DNA of 64,000 bases from Lophium mytilinum (GCA_010093605.1 MU004184.1:1755897-1819896), one strand, 5' to 3'. Positions 31,420 to 43,330 are shown, numbered from the stretch's first letter. Numbers and translations: made by a program. The notes: generated from the letters alone by a model not told the origin.

Positions 31420-31952
31420 ACGATTATAATCTATATATTATAAATAAATAGGATCATGTTCTCCACGGCCAAAAGAAAACTCCGCTAAAAGATAACCTCA
31501 TGATTAAGATACTAGGTAGCTTTACACGAGCAAATAGCTAATAGCAATTAGTTGTAAGCGTTGGCAGTTCGTGCAAGCTTGAGCTGTTTCGCTAGCAAAC
31601 CTGGAGCGGGATGAATTAGAAACGACTAGAGTGATCTATCATGTTAAGTCTTTTTTGCCCAGCTAACTAGAGTGCCATAAACTAGAAACGATTGGAGCCC
31701 ATCCGTTCTTTCGCCAAGAGCGTCTTCATTATACGCAAGGAATTGCGATTGACTGTCACATTTGATTGAGACCACCAATCGATAGTGGGCCGGGAGCCCT
31801 TAATTTTCTATTCTTACAAAACTTGATGCTTTTTCTCTACTAAACACGAGCTATCATAAAAGCCCCTATGTATTCTCCCCTATCTACAACCTCCATGCTA
31901 TGCTCACGCTATGCACAAAAGCCAGACCCCTCCTTTGCCCCTACCTACCCAT
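31420..31952. other. Tail-to-tail spacer holding a dispersed repeat
   Basis: Between the MFS gene and the M1 aminopeptidase stop. Apart from the element at 31512-31721 it is AT-rich 3' flank. Confidence 0.5.
31512..31721 (-). repeat. Dispersed 170 bp element, copy 2 (block A' then B', minus orientation)
   Basis: 31552-31721 is the inverted counterpart of 18333-18502 (170 bp each), and 31512-31548 is the counterpart of 18281-18317 (37 bp each). Read in the element's own direction the order is B then A, the reverse of copy 1, with 3 bp between them. It lies, like copy 1, between two converging gene ends. Confidence 0.85.
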
Positions 31953-34900
31953 CTACTGCAAATACCCCTTCTTCGCCAACCACGCCTTGACATCCTCAGC
32001 ATCCCGCTCAATCCAGCTCGACTTCGCGCGAATAGCATCCAAGCTCTGCGCGAGCGCCTGATCGAAGCCCTTGGTGCTCTTCTTGGCAAAGAAGTCCTGG
32101 ATATCGCGCATCTGCTCCGGGTGCGTGAAGCTAGCCGTGCTGATGGAGACGACGGAGCCCAGCATCGTGAGGCCAGGGGGCAGCTTCTTCTCGAGCTCGT
32201 CCCAGTTGGCCTTCATCCAGGCCCACAGGGCTTTGATGCCCTCGGGGTGCGAGCGCAGGCTGGCCATGGGCAGGTAGATGTCTTGGCCCTTGACCTCGTC
32301 GCTGAGGGGTAGGGAGAGGGTGCGCTGGATTAGCTCGGGGGACTTGGCGCGGCCGATGGAGCGGAGGGCTGTGTTGCGCTCGTCGCTGGTGGCGGCGGTG
32401 CGGTATTGTTCCAAAATGACGTCGTACTGCGAAGAGTTAGTCAAAGATTGCGGATGGGTTAAACTGGGGGGAGGCTTACCTCTTCGGCACCCCCGTTGCT
32501 CAAGACGATAGCGTAGACGCTACCGCGGATGTTGGGGTGGATGGCCGACTTGTCGCCCTTCTTGAACTTGTCGAACATGGCGAAGGCCGCCTTGGTGATC
32601 TGCTCGTCTTTGGCAACACCGGCGCTGCCGAACATGAGAGACTTGAACTGCTGTTCAATGTGCCCGTCAGAGTCCTTGAAGTCCCAGCCGAGCTGGTGCG
32701 CCTTTTCTCCGACCAAATCCAGCTGGAATTTCTTGAGGGCGGTCCTCACGGCCTCGTCCTCGAAAATCCAGGCGGACCGAAGGGTGCTAATGCGGCCGGT
32801 GATCTCGCCCCAGACCACATACTCAGGCTCGTTCTTGAAGCTCTCGAGGAGCGACAAGATGCCGGAAGTCTTTTGATACCCGGAAGCCGCAAGAGCGCCG
32901 GCATCAGCGATCATACCCGCGCGATCTTCCACAGTCAAAAGTCCCTCCCGAGCAGCTTTTCCAAGCTTCTCAAGCCGTTCAGGAGTGTAGGACGTCCGGT
33001 AAATACCAGAGTGATCGGCGTTCAGCTTGAAGAAATCGAGGTCCTTGACCTTGAAGTTGCCCTCGCGGGAATCCAAAGTCAAATCTTCGTTAATGCCATC
33101 CTTCGTTCGGAGGCCAAGGAAGACTGGGAAGAGAGTCTTATCCTCTTCAGGTTTCACATCAGCAGTCCGCAAGAAGCGATTCTGCTTGACATGAATAGAA
33201 CCTGCCTTCTCATCCTCGGTAACCGTGACAACAGGGAACCCAACGTTCTTGGTCCAGATGTCCATGACCTTTTCCAGCTCTTTGCCGCTTGCATCACTCA
33301 ATGCAGCCCACAAATCGCCGGTCTGGGTGTTGCCGTATGCGTGCTTCTTGAGATAGCGTCTTATGCCCTCCATGAAGACGTCTTCGCCAATGTACTTGGA
33401 GATCATGCGCAGGACGCATGAGCCCTTGGAGTACGAGATGGCGTCGAAAATCTGGTTGATCTCGTCGGCACGCTTGACTGGAACCTCGATAGGATGGCTG
33501 CTTCGTAGAGAATCCAGAGAAAGAGCACTCTGTAGATTGTCGGTGACGTAGCCTTCCCAGACCTTCCACTCGGGGTAGAATTCGTTGCACGAGTACCACG
33601 ACATCCATGTGGCAAATCCTTCGTTGAGCCAAAGACCGTCCCAGAAATCCATAGTAACAAGGTTACCGAACCATTGATGGGCGAGCTCGTGCTGTACGAC
33701 CTCGGCGACTCGCTGCTTGGTGGAAGCACCGCTAACCTTCTCATCGAACAGCAAGTCTACGACACGGTACGTCACGAGGCCCCAGTTCTCCATGGCGCCA
33801 GCACTGAAGTCAGGGATGGCAACCATGTCCATTTTGGGCAAGGGAAATGGGCTGTTGAATTTCTTCTCATAGAAATCTAGGGTGCGGGCAGCAAGCTCGA
33901 GCGAGAATCGGCCGTGCTCGATGTCCCTATCGGGAGGCGCGAAAACACGAACGGGGACGCGGAAGTTGTTGGTCTCGATAACGTTGAGTTCTCCCACGAT
34001 GAAGGCCAGGAGGTAGGTCGACATGAGCGGGGTTTTGCCGAAGGTCACGGCCTTCTTCTTGCTCCCGCTCATCTGCGAGTCCACCTCGGTCTCCGACACT
34101 TGGTCCATGTTGCTCAAGCACGTCAGGTTCTTTTCCGCGATCAATGTGATGGTGAACTCGGCCTTCAGGGCCGGCTCGTCGAAGCACGGGAAGGCCCTCC
34201 GAGCGTCTGTGGGCTCCATCTGGGTAGTAGCCATAAACTTTTCAGAGCCATCAGCACCCTTATATGACGAACGGTAGAAGCCAGCCATGTTGTTGTTCAG
34301 TTCGCCGGAGAAGGTCTGCGTAAGCGTAGCCTTGGACCCCGCGGGGATGGTGTCATTGAACGACACGGTGGTGGTCTGGGTGTCCTCATTGTAGCTGACC
34401 TTCGGCGACGAGGAAATAAGCTTGTCGCCGGAGCTGACTTTGGTGGAGTGGATTTTCAGGTCGATGGTATTGAGGGCGATTTCGGTGGTGTCTTCGACGA
34501 CGTCCAGGCTGTCAATTGGGTCAGTGACGTGCCATATGTATCGAAGCTGCAGCTTAACAACAAGACTTACTCAATCACAACGGTGCCCTCATACTTGAAG
34601 GTCTCCAGGTTTGGCTCGAGGGTTAGATGGTAGTGGAGGGGCTTGACATTCTTGGGCAGGACCTCACGGCCCTTGGTGATGTCAATGGAGGAGCTCGACA
34701 CGTCAGTGCCGAAGGTGTGCTTGCACATGTTGCGCTGGTAGGAGCAATGGCGGACTTGTTTGGGTGCGTTGTGCAGCAGTCTCTGGGGGCGTGGAGTCTG
34801 GTTGTTGTTTGGCGGGGTGGCGGGGCATTTGTAGGCGGTGGATTTGGTGTGTGAGGCGTGCGAGAAGCTGCGGCGGCCGTCCCTGACAGGCAGCCGACAA

Positions 34901-35121
34901 GGCGCGTAGGAGGAAGCGGCCAGCAGCGGCCTCAATCGCGTATCCAGCTGCCTCGTTGGCACCCTGCGCAGGCCCGTCGCGGCGAGGCGCCCTCCATTGG
35001 GCCAGAGATGTAGCATTTGGCGGCGGTGATGGCCTGGGATTGATGGCGAAGACAGTGAATGCTGGGCCCCGGAGCGCGAAAGAGGCCGCAGATCACGCTT
35101 TCGCTTCGCTAAAATTGTCAT
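31953..35121 (-). CDS. M1-family zinc aminopeptidase (Aap1/Ape2, puromycin-sensitive type)
   Basis: Removes N-terminal residues from peptides. Exons 35121-34571, 34508-32480 and 32426-31953. The catalytic domain is complete: exopeptidase motif SAGAMENWGLVTYR, zinc motif VVQHELAHQWFGN with the third ligand in WLNEGFATW, then the HEAT-like C-terminal domain ending VKAWLAKKGYLQ. The start is ambiguous. ATG at 35121 gives 1017 aa with an Arg/Ser-rich, acid-poor N-terminus like a mitochondrial presequence. ATG at 35015 (MLHLWPNGGRL) is a shorter version. ATG at 34728 (MCKHTFGTDVSSSS) gives 886 aa, the usual cytosolic length. Yeast APE2 also has forms differing at the N-terminus. I annotate the longest frame and regard the 34728 start as the main cytosolic product. 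Confidence 0.93.
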
Positions 35122-35973
35122 AAAAGCTCCCCAGGCCACTTGCGAGCTTCTTCTTCACATACGCAAGCCAAGTTTTCAGCCCTCCCCGATCCATCTCACA
35201 GAGGGCTGTTGTGCAGGTGCTTCGGCGCCGTGCTTGCTAGAGAGACTGTATCCAAACGTTTGAGCCTGCCACAACCTCGATGAGTGGACCGGTATAAAAG
35301 ATTTGGCACATACCACCGTATCCTCGGAGCCATTTTGCAGCGACCTTCTATATAAAAGCCACAATACTTCCGTTATTCGGCTTAGCATGGACTCGAGTCT
35401 GACAGACGTACCCCACAACCACGCTTCTACACCGCTCCCTTCAAGAATACCGCGCATTGGACGTGCAGGTGCTCGTATGGAGGAGCTTCTTCATGCTCAT
35501 AGATTGTCTCCCAGTGGGACTTGACACTCACAAAGCTTGGAACTAAGATCACGTTCTCGGTCCAAGACTCTGAAGATGTATCATTTGCTGGACGTTGGTT
35601 CTTCTCTTCCTCGTCGTCGCCCAAGAGCCTGATGCAGGTCAAGCCACGCGGTCACGGGTGCGTCTTAATTGCGCGAGAGGTGGCTGGGAAAGCAGGTGAA
35701 GCGGCCACGAGCTGGTGTTCCAAGCTGCCTTGCACCCACTCCTCCTCCACTGCGCCCCAGGCGGCCTACACTCGCTTTCTGGCCTGATCGCTATGTTCTT
35801 GCAATGATCTTCTCCCTCTAGTACCATCATATACCGACTATCTCCTCACATCTGCTACGCGCCCAGCCTTCACGGAACTCCGTCCTAGCCCTAGCCTACC
35901 CCACCCGTCTCACGGCCAGAGCCGCCAGCCTCATCGCGAACTCGAAATCGCATTCGCGCCCACCGTTTCCACA
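35122..35973. other. Spacer with two TATA boxes and a possible 46-codon frame
   Basis: Divergent upstream region of the aminopeptidase (minus) and the gene at 35974 (plus). TATAAAAG at 35293-35300 and TATATAAAAG at 35349-35358 face right. An ATG at 35387 opens a 46-codon frame ending at 35524 (MDSSLTDVPHNHAST start). No domain; treated as unproven. Confidence 0.4.
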
Positions 35974-36543
35974 ATGTGTCTCTTCAAAGTCAAGCAAGAA
36001 GAGGAGGTCGTAGTCCCCTACCGCGTCCACCGCGCGCGATCGCCGTCCCCGCGCCGCCGATCCACCCAGCGCATCTCCCAGTCTCGCACCGAAGTCATCA
36101 GAGAATCGCGCCCGCAGTCTTCCACCTACATCGTGCCCGCCCCGCAGAAGCACTACCCGGCCATTCCAGCACCCCAGCCGGTGCCCGTCTTCGTGCAGCC
36201 GCCTCCGCCGCGCCCGGTTTCCAATCGTGGCGGCGCTCCGCAATACGTCGAGGTCAGCCCGCGCTCCAGCGTGACCAGCGCCAGCCGCAGCGACTATGTG
36301 ATTGAAGAGCGCGAGGTGCGGAGGGAGCGCCGGGAGTACTCTCCGCGCAGGAGGACCCCGAGCCCCCAGTATGAGACGTTCCGCTATATCGATCCGCCCG
36401 AGCAGCGCTATGCGCCGCGGGAGAGGAGCAGGAGTCGCGACCGGAGGAGCTATGCGGACGACCGCGGAATTGTGCGCGAGACGAGGGAGAGAGTGCTCAT
36501 TGTAGACGATGACGGGAGGAGGCGGCGGGAGTATCGCCGGTAG
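35974..36543 (+). CDS. Arg/Ser/Pro-rich hypothetical protein (RS-like), 189 aa
   Basis: Single-exon frame with start context ACAATGT, beginning MCLFKVKQEEEVVVPYRVHR. This start plus the central Pro-rich (PAPQPVPVFVQPPPPRP) and C-terminal RS/RE-rich segments (RERSRSRDRRSYADDRG, ending DDDGRRRREYRR) form a pattern I associate with a short uncharacterised protein found in many filamentous ascomycetes. No RRM or other fold is visible; it is likely disordered. RS content might suggest contact with splicing or RNA factors, but that is speculation. The antisense strand is also open for 235 codons here, which reflects the repetitive GC-rich composition. Confidence 0.65.
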   Translation: MCLFKVKQEEEVVVPYRVHRARSPSPRRRSTQRISQSRTEVIRESRPQSSTYIVPAPQKHYPAIPAPQPVPVFVQPPPPRPVSNRGGAPQYVEVSPRSSVTSASRSDYVIEEREVRRERREYSPRRRTPSPQYETFRYIDPPEQRYAPRERSRSRDRRSYADDRGIVRETRERVLIVDDDGRRRREYRR

Positions 36544-36945
36544 TGGGTGATAGCTCAGACGTCGCAGAGGATATGGAGGTGCATTTTCAGGAACGAGGGC
36601 CACGGCTTGATCACGTTACGTCGTTGCTTCTCACATGAGAATATTTTCAGATTTCCGCTTCTTTAACGGGCGTCTTGGATTGTCTACAATTTCAGCCTTA
36701 TATACATTACTTTGATCCCTGATCTCAATGAACGCCTTTCAGCCCTACCAAAAGTGACGTGAATCAATAGGCGATGTGGGACAACCACCTCGAAAACGCC
36801 ATGGGCATGTGCTCTCACCACGCTCCCAGCTCCCTCCCTCTCTTCCACGCCCTCCAAAGCAAACCGAATACCTAGACATGCAGCGTCCCGCAACACCGCT
36901 GCCTACCCGTGTTGCTGCTGCTGCTCCTCCGCCCCTCCTCCCACA
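36544..36945. other. Spacer before the inositol phosphatase gene
   Basis: 3' flank of the RS-like gene and promoter/leader of the gene at 36946 (CT- and CTG-rich leader). Nothing else seen. Confidence 0.5.
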
Positions 36946-39900
36946 ATGTCTATCCGCGTCCTGATCAAGGACTATCCGAACCGCGCCATCGCCCTCGCGA
37001 CCGCCTCCCACGTCCTCATCCTGCGCCACAGCCCCACGAGCACCGAGAACAACGGGTCGCATAATAACTCCTCGACCTCTCTAGCCAGCAATGGCGCCGC
37101 TTCAGCTCGCTGCATGGTGGAGTTTGCTGCCGTGGACCAGGTGGATCTCAGCGAGTATAGGTCGCTAAGCTCGCTGTCAGTCCACGGGACGCTGGGGCTT
37201 ATAACTGTGAACGGAGATGTGTTTCTGGTGGTTGTGAGCGGGGCGAGTAAAGTCGCAAGTGTGCGGCCGGGCGAGACGGTGTTGAGAATACATTCGGTCA
37301 ATTTTTGTGGGTGTGCCTTTGCTTAGGACTTCTACAGATATACCTTTTTAAAGATGGGCTTGGGACTGAGATTTGGGGATTACGGACCGTGCTAATGGGG
37401 ATTCAGATTGCTTGAATAGTTCCAACTACGACCACCTCATGAACGATGAGATAAATCCGTACCCCACAGACACGATTGATGAGGAGGGCTTTGAGATGGG
37501 CTATGGCCGCGGCAAAGGGGAGAGTCCACTGGAGCATCCATGTCTGGCGTTGAAGAAGCTGCTGAGTAGTGGCACTTTTTATTATAGTGCGGATTTTGAC
37601 CTTACGAGGCGGCTTCAGGATAGGTGGGTGGAGATATACACTTTGAAGTACGAAGAGAAGTGCTGACTCTTACTTTCTAGGTCTTCAGATGCGTCTACTG
37701 TTGCGATTGACAGCTTAGATGCCGGATTCTTATGGAACTCGTACATGATCCAACCTCTAGTCGATTTCAGATCACGCCTATCACAGCGGGAAAAGGATGC
37801 TTTGGATGCTTCGAGGATCCTGACGTCTGCGATTCGTGGATTTGCGCTCACTATCACCGTTCCGGCGCATTCCAACCCTCTTCGCTCAAGCAAATCAGGG
37901 ATGCCGTCCGCGATGACTCTCATATCCAGATTATCTTGCAGAAGAGCTGGGACAAGATTTAACGCCCGAGGAATCGATGATGACGGCAACGTAGCTAACT
38001 TTGTCGAGACCGAGACCATCTTCTGGTCGCCAACTGGCGTCTGCTTCTCCTATGTCCAAGTCAGGGGCAGTGTTCCCGTGTTCTGGGAGCAAGTCGCTGG
38101 TCTCATCCCTGGGCAGCAGAAGATCTCGATCACGAGGTCATCAGAGGCGACCCAACCAGCGTTCGATAAACATTTCGAGAATCTGGAATTGGCTTACGGC
38201 GCCGTGCACGTAGTCAACCTCCTCAGCAACGAGAAACCAGGAGAGCTTGACCTAACGAATCGATACCGCCATCACATCAACCGCAGCGCCCTCAACAACA
38301 CTCACGAAAAAGAGTCATCGCACGACCACGAGCTGCTTCAACTCACCGACTTCGACTTCCACGCTGAGACTCGGGGAGTGGGGTATGAGTCTGCGAGTAT
38401 CATCTCGCAGCTGATCTCGCACTCCGCAGACGGCTTCGCGTACTACCTATCCGAAGAAACAGACGAAAGCCCAAGATCTGGACAAAATGACGGTGGTCAA
38501 ACGATTCGTCGTCCTTTCACAATTCTGCAGCAGGAAGGCATTTTCAGAACGAATTGTTTGGATTGTCTGGATCGTACGAACTTGATACAGACGATCATTA
38601 GCAAGATGGCGCTTGAAGCTTTTTTGAGTCACAAGGGACTTACTGCTAGTCAAGACTTTTGGGTCAGACATGGGAGTATGTGGGCGGATAATGGAGACGT
38701 ATGTTCATGATACTATTGGGGGATGAAAGAAGCGGCTAACAGACTATCTAGGCGCTATCACGAATATATGCGGGTACTGGAGCTTTGAAGTCGTCTTTTA
38801 CAAGACATGGAAAGATGTCAATTGCCGGTGCGCTGGCAGATGCGCGGAAAAGCGCTACCCGGATGTATATCAATAACTTTGCGGACAAGGGTCGGCAGAA
38901 TACGATTGATATGCTTTTAGTATGTTCGACTCCTTCGATTCGTTGGGGCCATGCTAAACTTGGCGTAGGGTCGACTAATGGGCCAAGTTCCCGTTCATCT
39001 CTATGATCCAATTAATGACTACGTACTGAACGAGTTGAACAAAAGGTTTGCAACATTACACGATGAAATATCGTACAAAACACTAATACATATCAGATCT
39101 GCTGAATATTCAGAAAACGCAGTCATCCACATACTGGTGGGAACTTTCAATCTCAACGGCAAGACCAATGGCATCGATCAAGACCTGTCCGCATGGCTAT
39201 GTCCAGATGTCGAAACCTCTCAGCAATGCCCCGAAATAGTAGCAGTCGGCTTTCAAGAAATTGTCGACCTCAGCCCCCAACAGATCATGTCCACAGACCC
39301 TGCTAGGCGCCAAAGATGGGAGCACGCGGTCAAGCAATGTTTAAATCAAAATGCCCGAAAACACGGCCAAGAAGAATACGTCAATCTTCGTGGCGGGCAG
39401 CTTGTTGGCGCCTCACTTTCTATATTCGTACGCGCAAATGCGTTGAAGCTTATTAAGAACGTGGAAGGCAGCCTGAAGAAGACTGGAATGTCTGGAATGG
39501 CAGGAAACAAGGGTGCCGTGGCGATTCGAATGGAGTATGCGAACACCTCGATCTGTTTCGTGACGGCTCATCTTGCGGCCGGTTTTGCCAATTACGAGGA
39601 GAGAAATCGGGACTACAAGACTATCAGCCATGGGTTGCGGTTTGCAAGGAATCGATCAATCGAGGATCACGACACGGTCATTTGGTTGGGAGACTTCAAC
39701 TACCGGGTTGGGTTGAGCAATGATAAGGTGCAAAAGCTCATTCAGGTTGGGGATTATGAGACACTGTATGAGAACGACCAGGTAAGCTCTCTTGGGGAAT
39801 TGTTCTCCACAGTTGCTAACATTCTCAGCTTAATCTCCAAATGGTTGCTGGCTTGACGTTCCCATACTACTCTGAAGCTAGAATCACCTTCCCTCCAACC

Positions 39901-41145
39901 TACAAGTTCGATCTTGGGACAGATCGATATGACACGTCGTAAGTGCCACGATCCCAGTTTTCAGGTTCCACTCCTAACTATGCCCAGTGAGAAAGCTCGT
40001 ATCCCAGCGTGGTGCGACCGTGTACTTCGGAAAGGCGACAACCTCCGCCAAATTAACTACAACTCCGCAGACCTCAAGTTTTCAGACCACCGCCCCGTGT
40101 ACGCCACGTTCCAATGCCTCATCAGCAAAGTCGATGAGAAGAAGAAGGAATCCCTCAGCAATGACCTCTACTACCAACGCCGTGCCAATGTCGGTGACTC
40201 TACTGCTAACGGCCCTATGGATGACTCGGATGATGAGGACCTAATTGGCTACGACTCCATCGAGCCGGGATTGCCGCCAGCGAGTTCAGACAAGCGGAAA
40301 TGGTGGCTTGATAACGGTAAGACCTTCGCTTCCAAGCCTCAAAGACGCATCTAACAGCCCCAGGCCTCCCAGCCCGTTCCCGTGTGCAACCACCAGCCCC
40401 CGACTACCTCCCCAATCCCGCCCGCCCATCAAACCCCTTCACCCCATCCCCAGAACCCGACTGGGTCGAAGTCCACCGCCTCCCAGACCGCTCCCGCAAC
40501 GGACCTCCATCCTCCAACTCCCCAACCTTCGTCTCCCAACAGCAGCAGAGACAGACCGGCGGAGGCGGAGGCGGAGGCGGCCGCAAACTCGTGGCACCCC
40601 CCTTCCTCCCCGCGCCCGCGCAAGCCACAAGCTTCGTAGACGGCGAGGGCGCCCGCTCGAATCCCACACCACCCCCAGCATCCACATCTACACCCACCAC
40701 TACCCTACGCAAGGAAGCCGGAACTGCGAATGGAAACGGAAACGCAACCCGCCCAATCCCTATCGTAACGCGCTCCTCAGCCGCCATCCGCAAGCCCGCG
40801 CCCCCCGTGCCGAAGAAACCGAGTCTGCTCACGACATCGCCCTCTGTTACCCCGTCGCCGACGGTCAGTGGCGCGACGCGGGCGAGCGAGGTGCCGTTCC
40901 CGCCGCCGCCGCGTCGGTCGACTTCTGTGCTGCAGAAAGTGCCGCCGTCGGGGGGGAGCGGGAGGAGTGTTAGTGGGAGGGGGGAGGAAGGGGAGGATGA
41001 GGGGCCACCGCTGCCGCCACGGAGGGCGGGGACGGTGGTTGAGAACCCGCGGGCGGTGCAGCGCGGTCAGGGGATCATGGATGAGCGGGATGAGGGGGAG
41101 TTGGAGGAGTTGAGGGGGTGGGAGGTTTTGAGACCTGTGCGGTAA
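36946..41145 (+). CDS. Synaptojanin-like phosphoinositide phosphatase (Sac1 + inositol 5-phosphatase)
   Basis: Two catalytic domains in one chain, as in yeast Inp51-53, removing phosphates from plasma-membrane and endosomal PI(4,5)P2 and PI4P. Nine exons: 36946-37306, 37407-37623, 37681-38698, 38752-38919, 38969-39045, 39097-39781, 39829-39938, 39988-40316, 40364-41145, 1248 aa. The Sac1 domain has the CX5R motif intact in TNCLDCLDRTNLIQ (Cys ~485). The 5-phosphatase starts at VGTFNLNGKTNG and has WLGDFNYRVGL, IPAWCDRVL and FSDHRPVYATF, all catalytic motifs present. The last ~250 residues are Pro-rich (KPAPPVPKKP; PPLPPRRAGT), suited to SH3 and actin-patch partners. The intron at 39046-39096 is 51 nt, with no stop and in frame, so it was placed on its branch site (CACTAAT) and domain fit. 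Confidence 0.94.
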
Positions 41146-41887
41146 TCCATCTTATGATGTGAAGGAGGAGAGATGATGGGGGTTTTGCCGGTTTGGTAGG
41201 GAGGTAGCGATCCTGCGTTGGGGGTTTATGAGCATGTAATGACTAGAAAAGCGTTATGGATTAGTTTTGGGTTAGCGGGATGGTGGGGATAATTGCTCTG
41301 GGTATGGGAAGAGGAATGACTTGATTGTGTATGTTCTCGTTCGTGCATCGTCGTTGTGATATTGTGGCGTGCTCTGCTCAAGCTAGGGCTGGGGCTGTGA
41401 GAATCCAGTAGGATATCGTACCTAGCCATTGGTCTCTCGATCGCCATATGCTCCACGCACTATAGAGAGAGCTTAGCGGCCACACTGAACGAACTTCTCA
41501 CCCCATCTATTTCCAATTGCTATATTAGGACTACAACACCCTCTTAGTCATCCACCATGTTCCCCTTTAGGCAATAGGCCCGACCACCCGAACGTCAGCC
41601 ATTTCTTTATTATAATTATATATGTTTTTAACACTGACCAAGCAGAAGCCAGAGCTGAAGCCCCCACGGTTGGCTTAATTGCGACCGACCTAATGAAGAA
41701 AATGCCGACTCAGCGATTCAGCGGTCGCCAGTAGCTGTGGCTAAACATATATATATCTTGCTACCGTCCACCCAGCTTGTCGATTGTCCTTTAGTGTATT
41801 CGTAACTCAACCTCACTTCATTTCTCTTCTTTCTACGTTCCCGTTTTCTCTCATACAACGGTAAAAGCCAGGGTGTTCGGCGCAGAA
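41146..41887. other. Spacer, no gene seen
   Basis: 3' flank of the phosphatase gene and promoter of the cupin gene. AT-rich near 41500-41760 with ATATATAT-like runs (about 41747-41757). CT-rich leader from about 41800. Confidence 0.45.
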
Positions 41888-42916
41888 ATGCCCACACCCC
41901 AATCAACAGGCCTCGACGAGCCCGTCCTTGCGGGCCCGTTCCATCTCTTCGATGGCTCGTTCATAGTGGAGTTTTTGACGCCGCATCCGAGTCGAAACGC
42001 GACGTGCGTTTCTTTCCCGTCTCTTTAACTCCTGTCCCATTCCTCTTCCCTCTTTCCCTCGGGTTAACAGAGTATCTTCAGTGTGCTGATGCGCGCCACA
42101 TACGTGCACGCACACCCAAACACGAAGCTAGGAAAGACGCACCCGCAGTCCCCCCCGCTGCATCTGCATTTCGACCAGTCCGAGACCTTCACCGTGCTGA
42201 GCGGCGCCGTGGGGACGACGGACTCGTGGGCAGCGGTGGATCGCATCTGGACGAAGGAGGATGGCGATCATGAGATTGCGCCGTGGGTGCCGCATAGGTT
42301 CTGGCCGAGTCCGAGTGCGACTGAAGATACTGTGAGTGAGCTTGATTCTTGTCCTTAATTCTCGATTAGTATTTGTATGCTCGTCTATTACCATGTAAGC
42401 ATGTATACGTCTGGGTATTGTGAATAAGGGGAAAGGGATAAGTGGATGAGTGCTAATTCGATGAGATTAGACCATCCTTGTATGGGCGCATCCAACAAAC
42501 GTGCCTGAGCCGATGGACTGGCTGTTTTTCCAGAATTTGTTGATGCTGGTGAGCGATATTACGGAGAAGAAGAGGCCGATGAATCCGTTGCCGATTATGT
42601 TGATACAGTACGTTCCCCTTTCTACTCTAGTGGATCTCTTTCGTATCTGGTGGCTGGGTTTGGATGCCATAGAGGGTGTAGAGCCCCGGCAGTGCGCGGA
42701 GTGATGATGTGCTGATTGCAACGTAGACATATCTCCGCCACAGCGCTGGTGTGGTTCCCGACAGCGACGTGGCTAGGGCCGCTGCGGTGGTGGGTGCCGT
42801 TTCAGATTCAAGCGGCGTTCGCACAGGTGGCAAGGTGGTGTGGGTATACGCCGCTTATGGAGAAGTATACGCCGAAGGAGGAGTGGGAGAAGTATATTAG
42901 GCCGAAGAAAGACTGA
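41888..42916 (+). CDS. Cupin-domain protein, 230 aa
   Basis: Four exons: 41888-42003, 42082-42331, 42471-42607, 42727-42916. The cupin motif 1 is PPLHLHFDQSETFTVLSG, with metal-type ligands His 66, His 68 and Glu 73 in H-x-H-x4-E spacing. Motif 2 is weaker (PWVPHRFWPS, a possible His ligand). The C-terminal third carries two hydrophobic stretches (MDWLFFQNLLMLVSDI and ALVWFPTATWLGPLRWWVPF) that resemble membrane-associated helices, unusual for a plain cupin. Acceptors at 42081 and 42726 were chosen to keep the frame. Related fungal proteins are of unknown function. A metal-binding enzyme or small-molecule binder is the likely fold-based role; no substrate can be named. Confidence 0.78.
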
Positions 42917-43330
42917 AGCGTGAAGAGGCACGGGGTCTTGGTTTAGTGGGGAGCCGGTGTTAGGGTTGTGATGCATATAAACAGCAAAGTTGTACCGCGA
43001 ATAGTGTACATTGAGATCTATGATTCAGGAAAGGGGGTTCGGTATCTCGAAATCAGTTGAAAGACAACAAGACATTGGAGTGAGCAGATAGAGCTCAATC
43101 GAGAAAGCAGAAAGAAAATTCTCGTAAACTCCACCCTCGGAGGCCAGACAGACAGTGGCCTCGAGATTATGAAACGCCTGAAATTTGAAAGAAAGAACTC
43201 CTAGTCTCATTTTCTCGTATTAGATCCCGAAGATGGTTAGGGGAACAGAAGGAGCTGATGTACAAAGAGAAGGAAATCGAAGAACCATATACTCTCGTGA
43301 ACCGCATCAGTTCACTCGCCCGTAGCCGCA
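42917..43330. other. Tail-to-tail spacer
   Basis: Between the cupin gene (plus) and the kleisin gene (minus). No gene or repeat recognised. Confidence 0.5.

Noticed and set aside
32537-33421. Open frame of 294 codons on the plus strand inside the aminopeptidase gene
   Set aside because: It is antisense to the catalytic domain, whose zinc motif and family match are unmistakable. The frame follows from codon bias of the real gene.
35896-36603. 235-codon minus-strand frame over the RS-like gene
   Set aside because: Composition is a mirror of the GC-rich Arg/Ser/Pro repeats on the plus strand; no domain and poor start.
40245-40973. Alternative plus-strand frame of 242 codons at the end of the phosphatase gene
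   Set aside because: Out of frame with the proven splice into the Pro-rich tail; low-complexity shadow.
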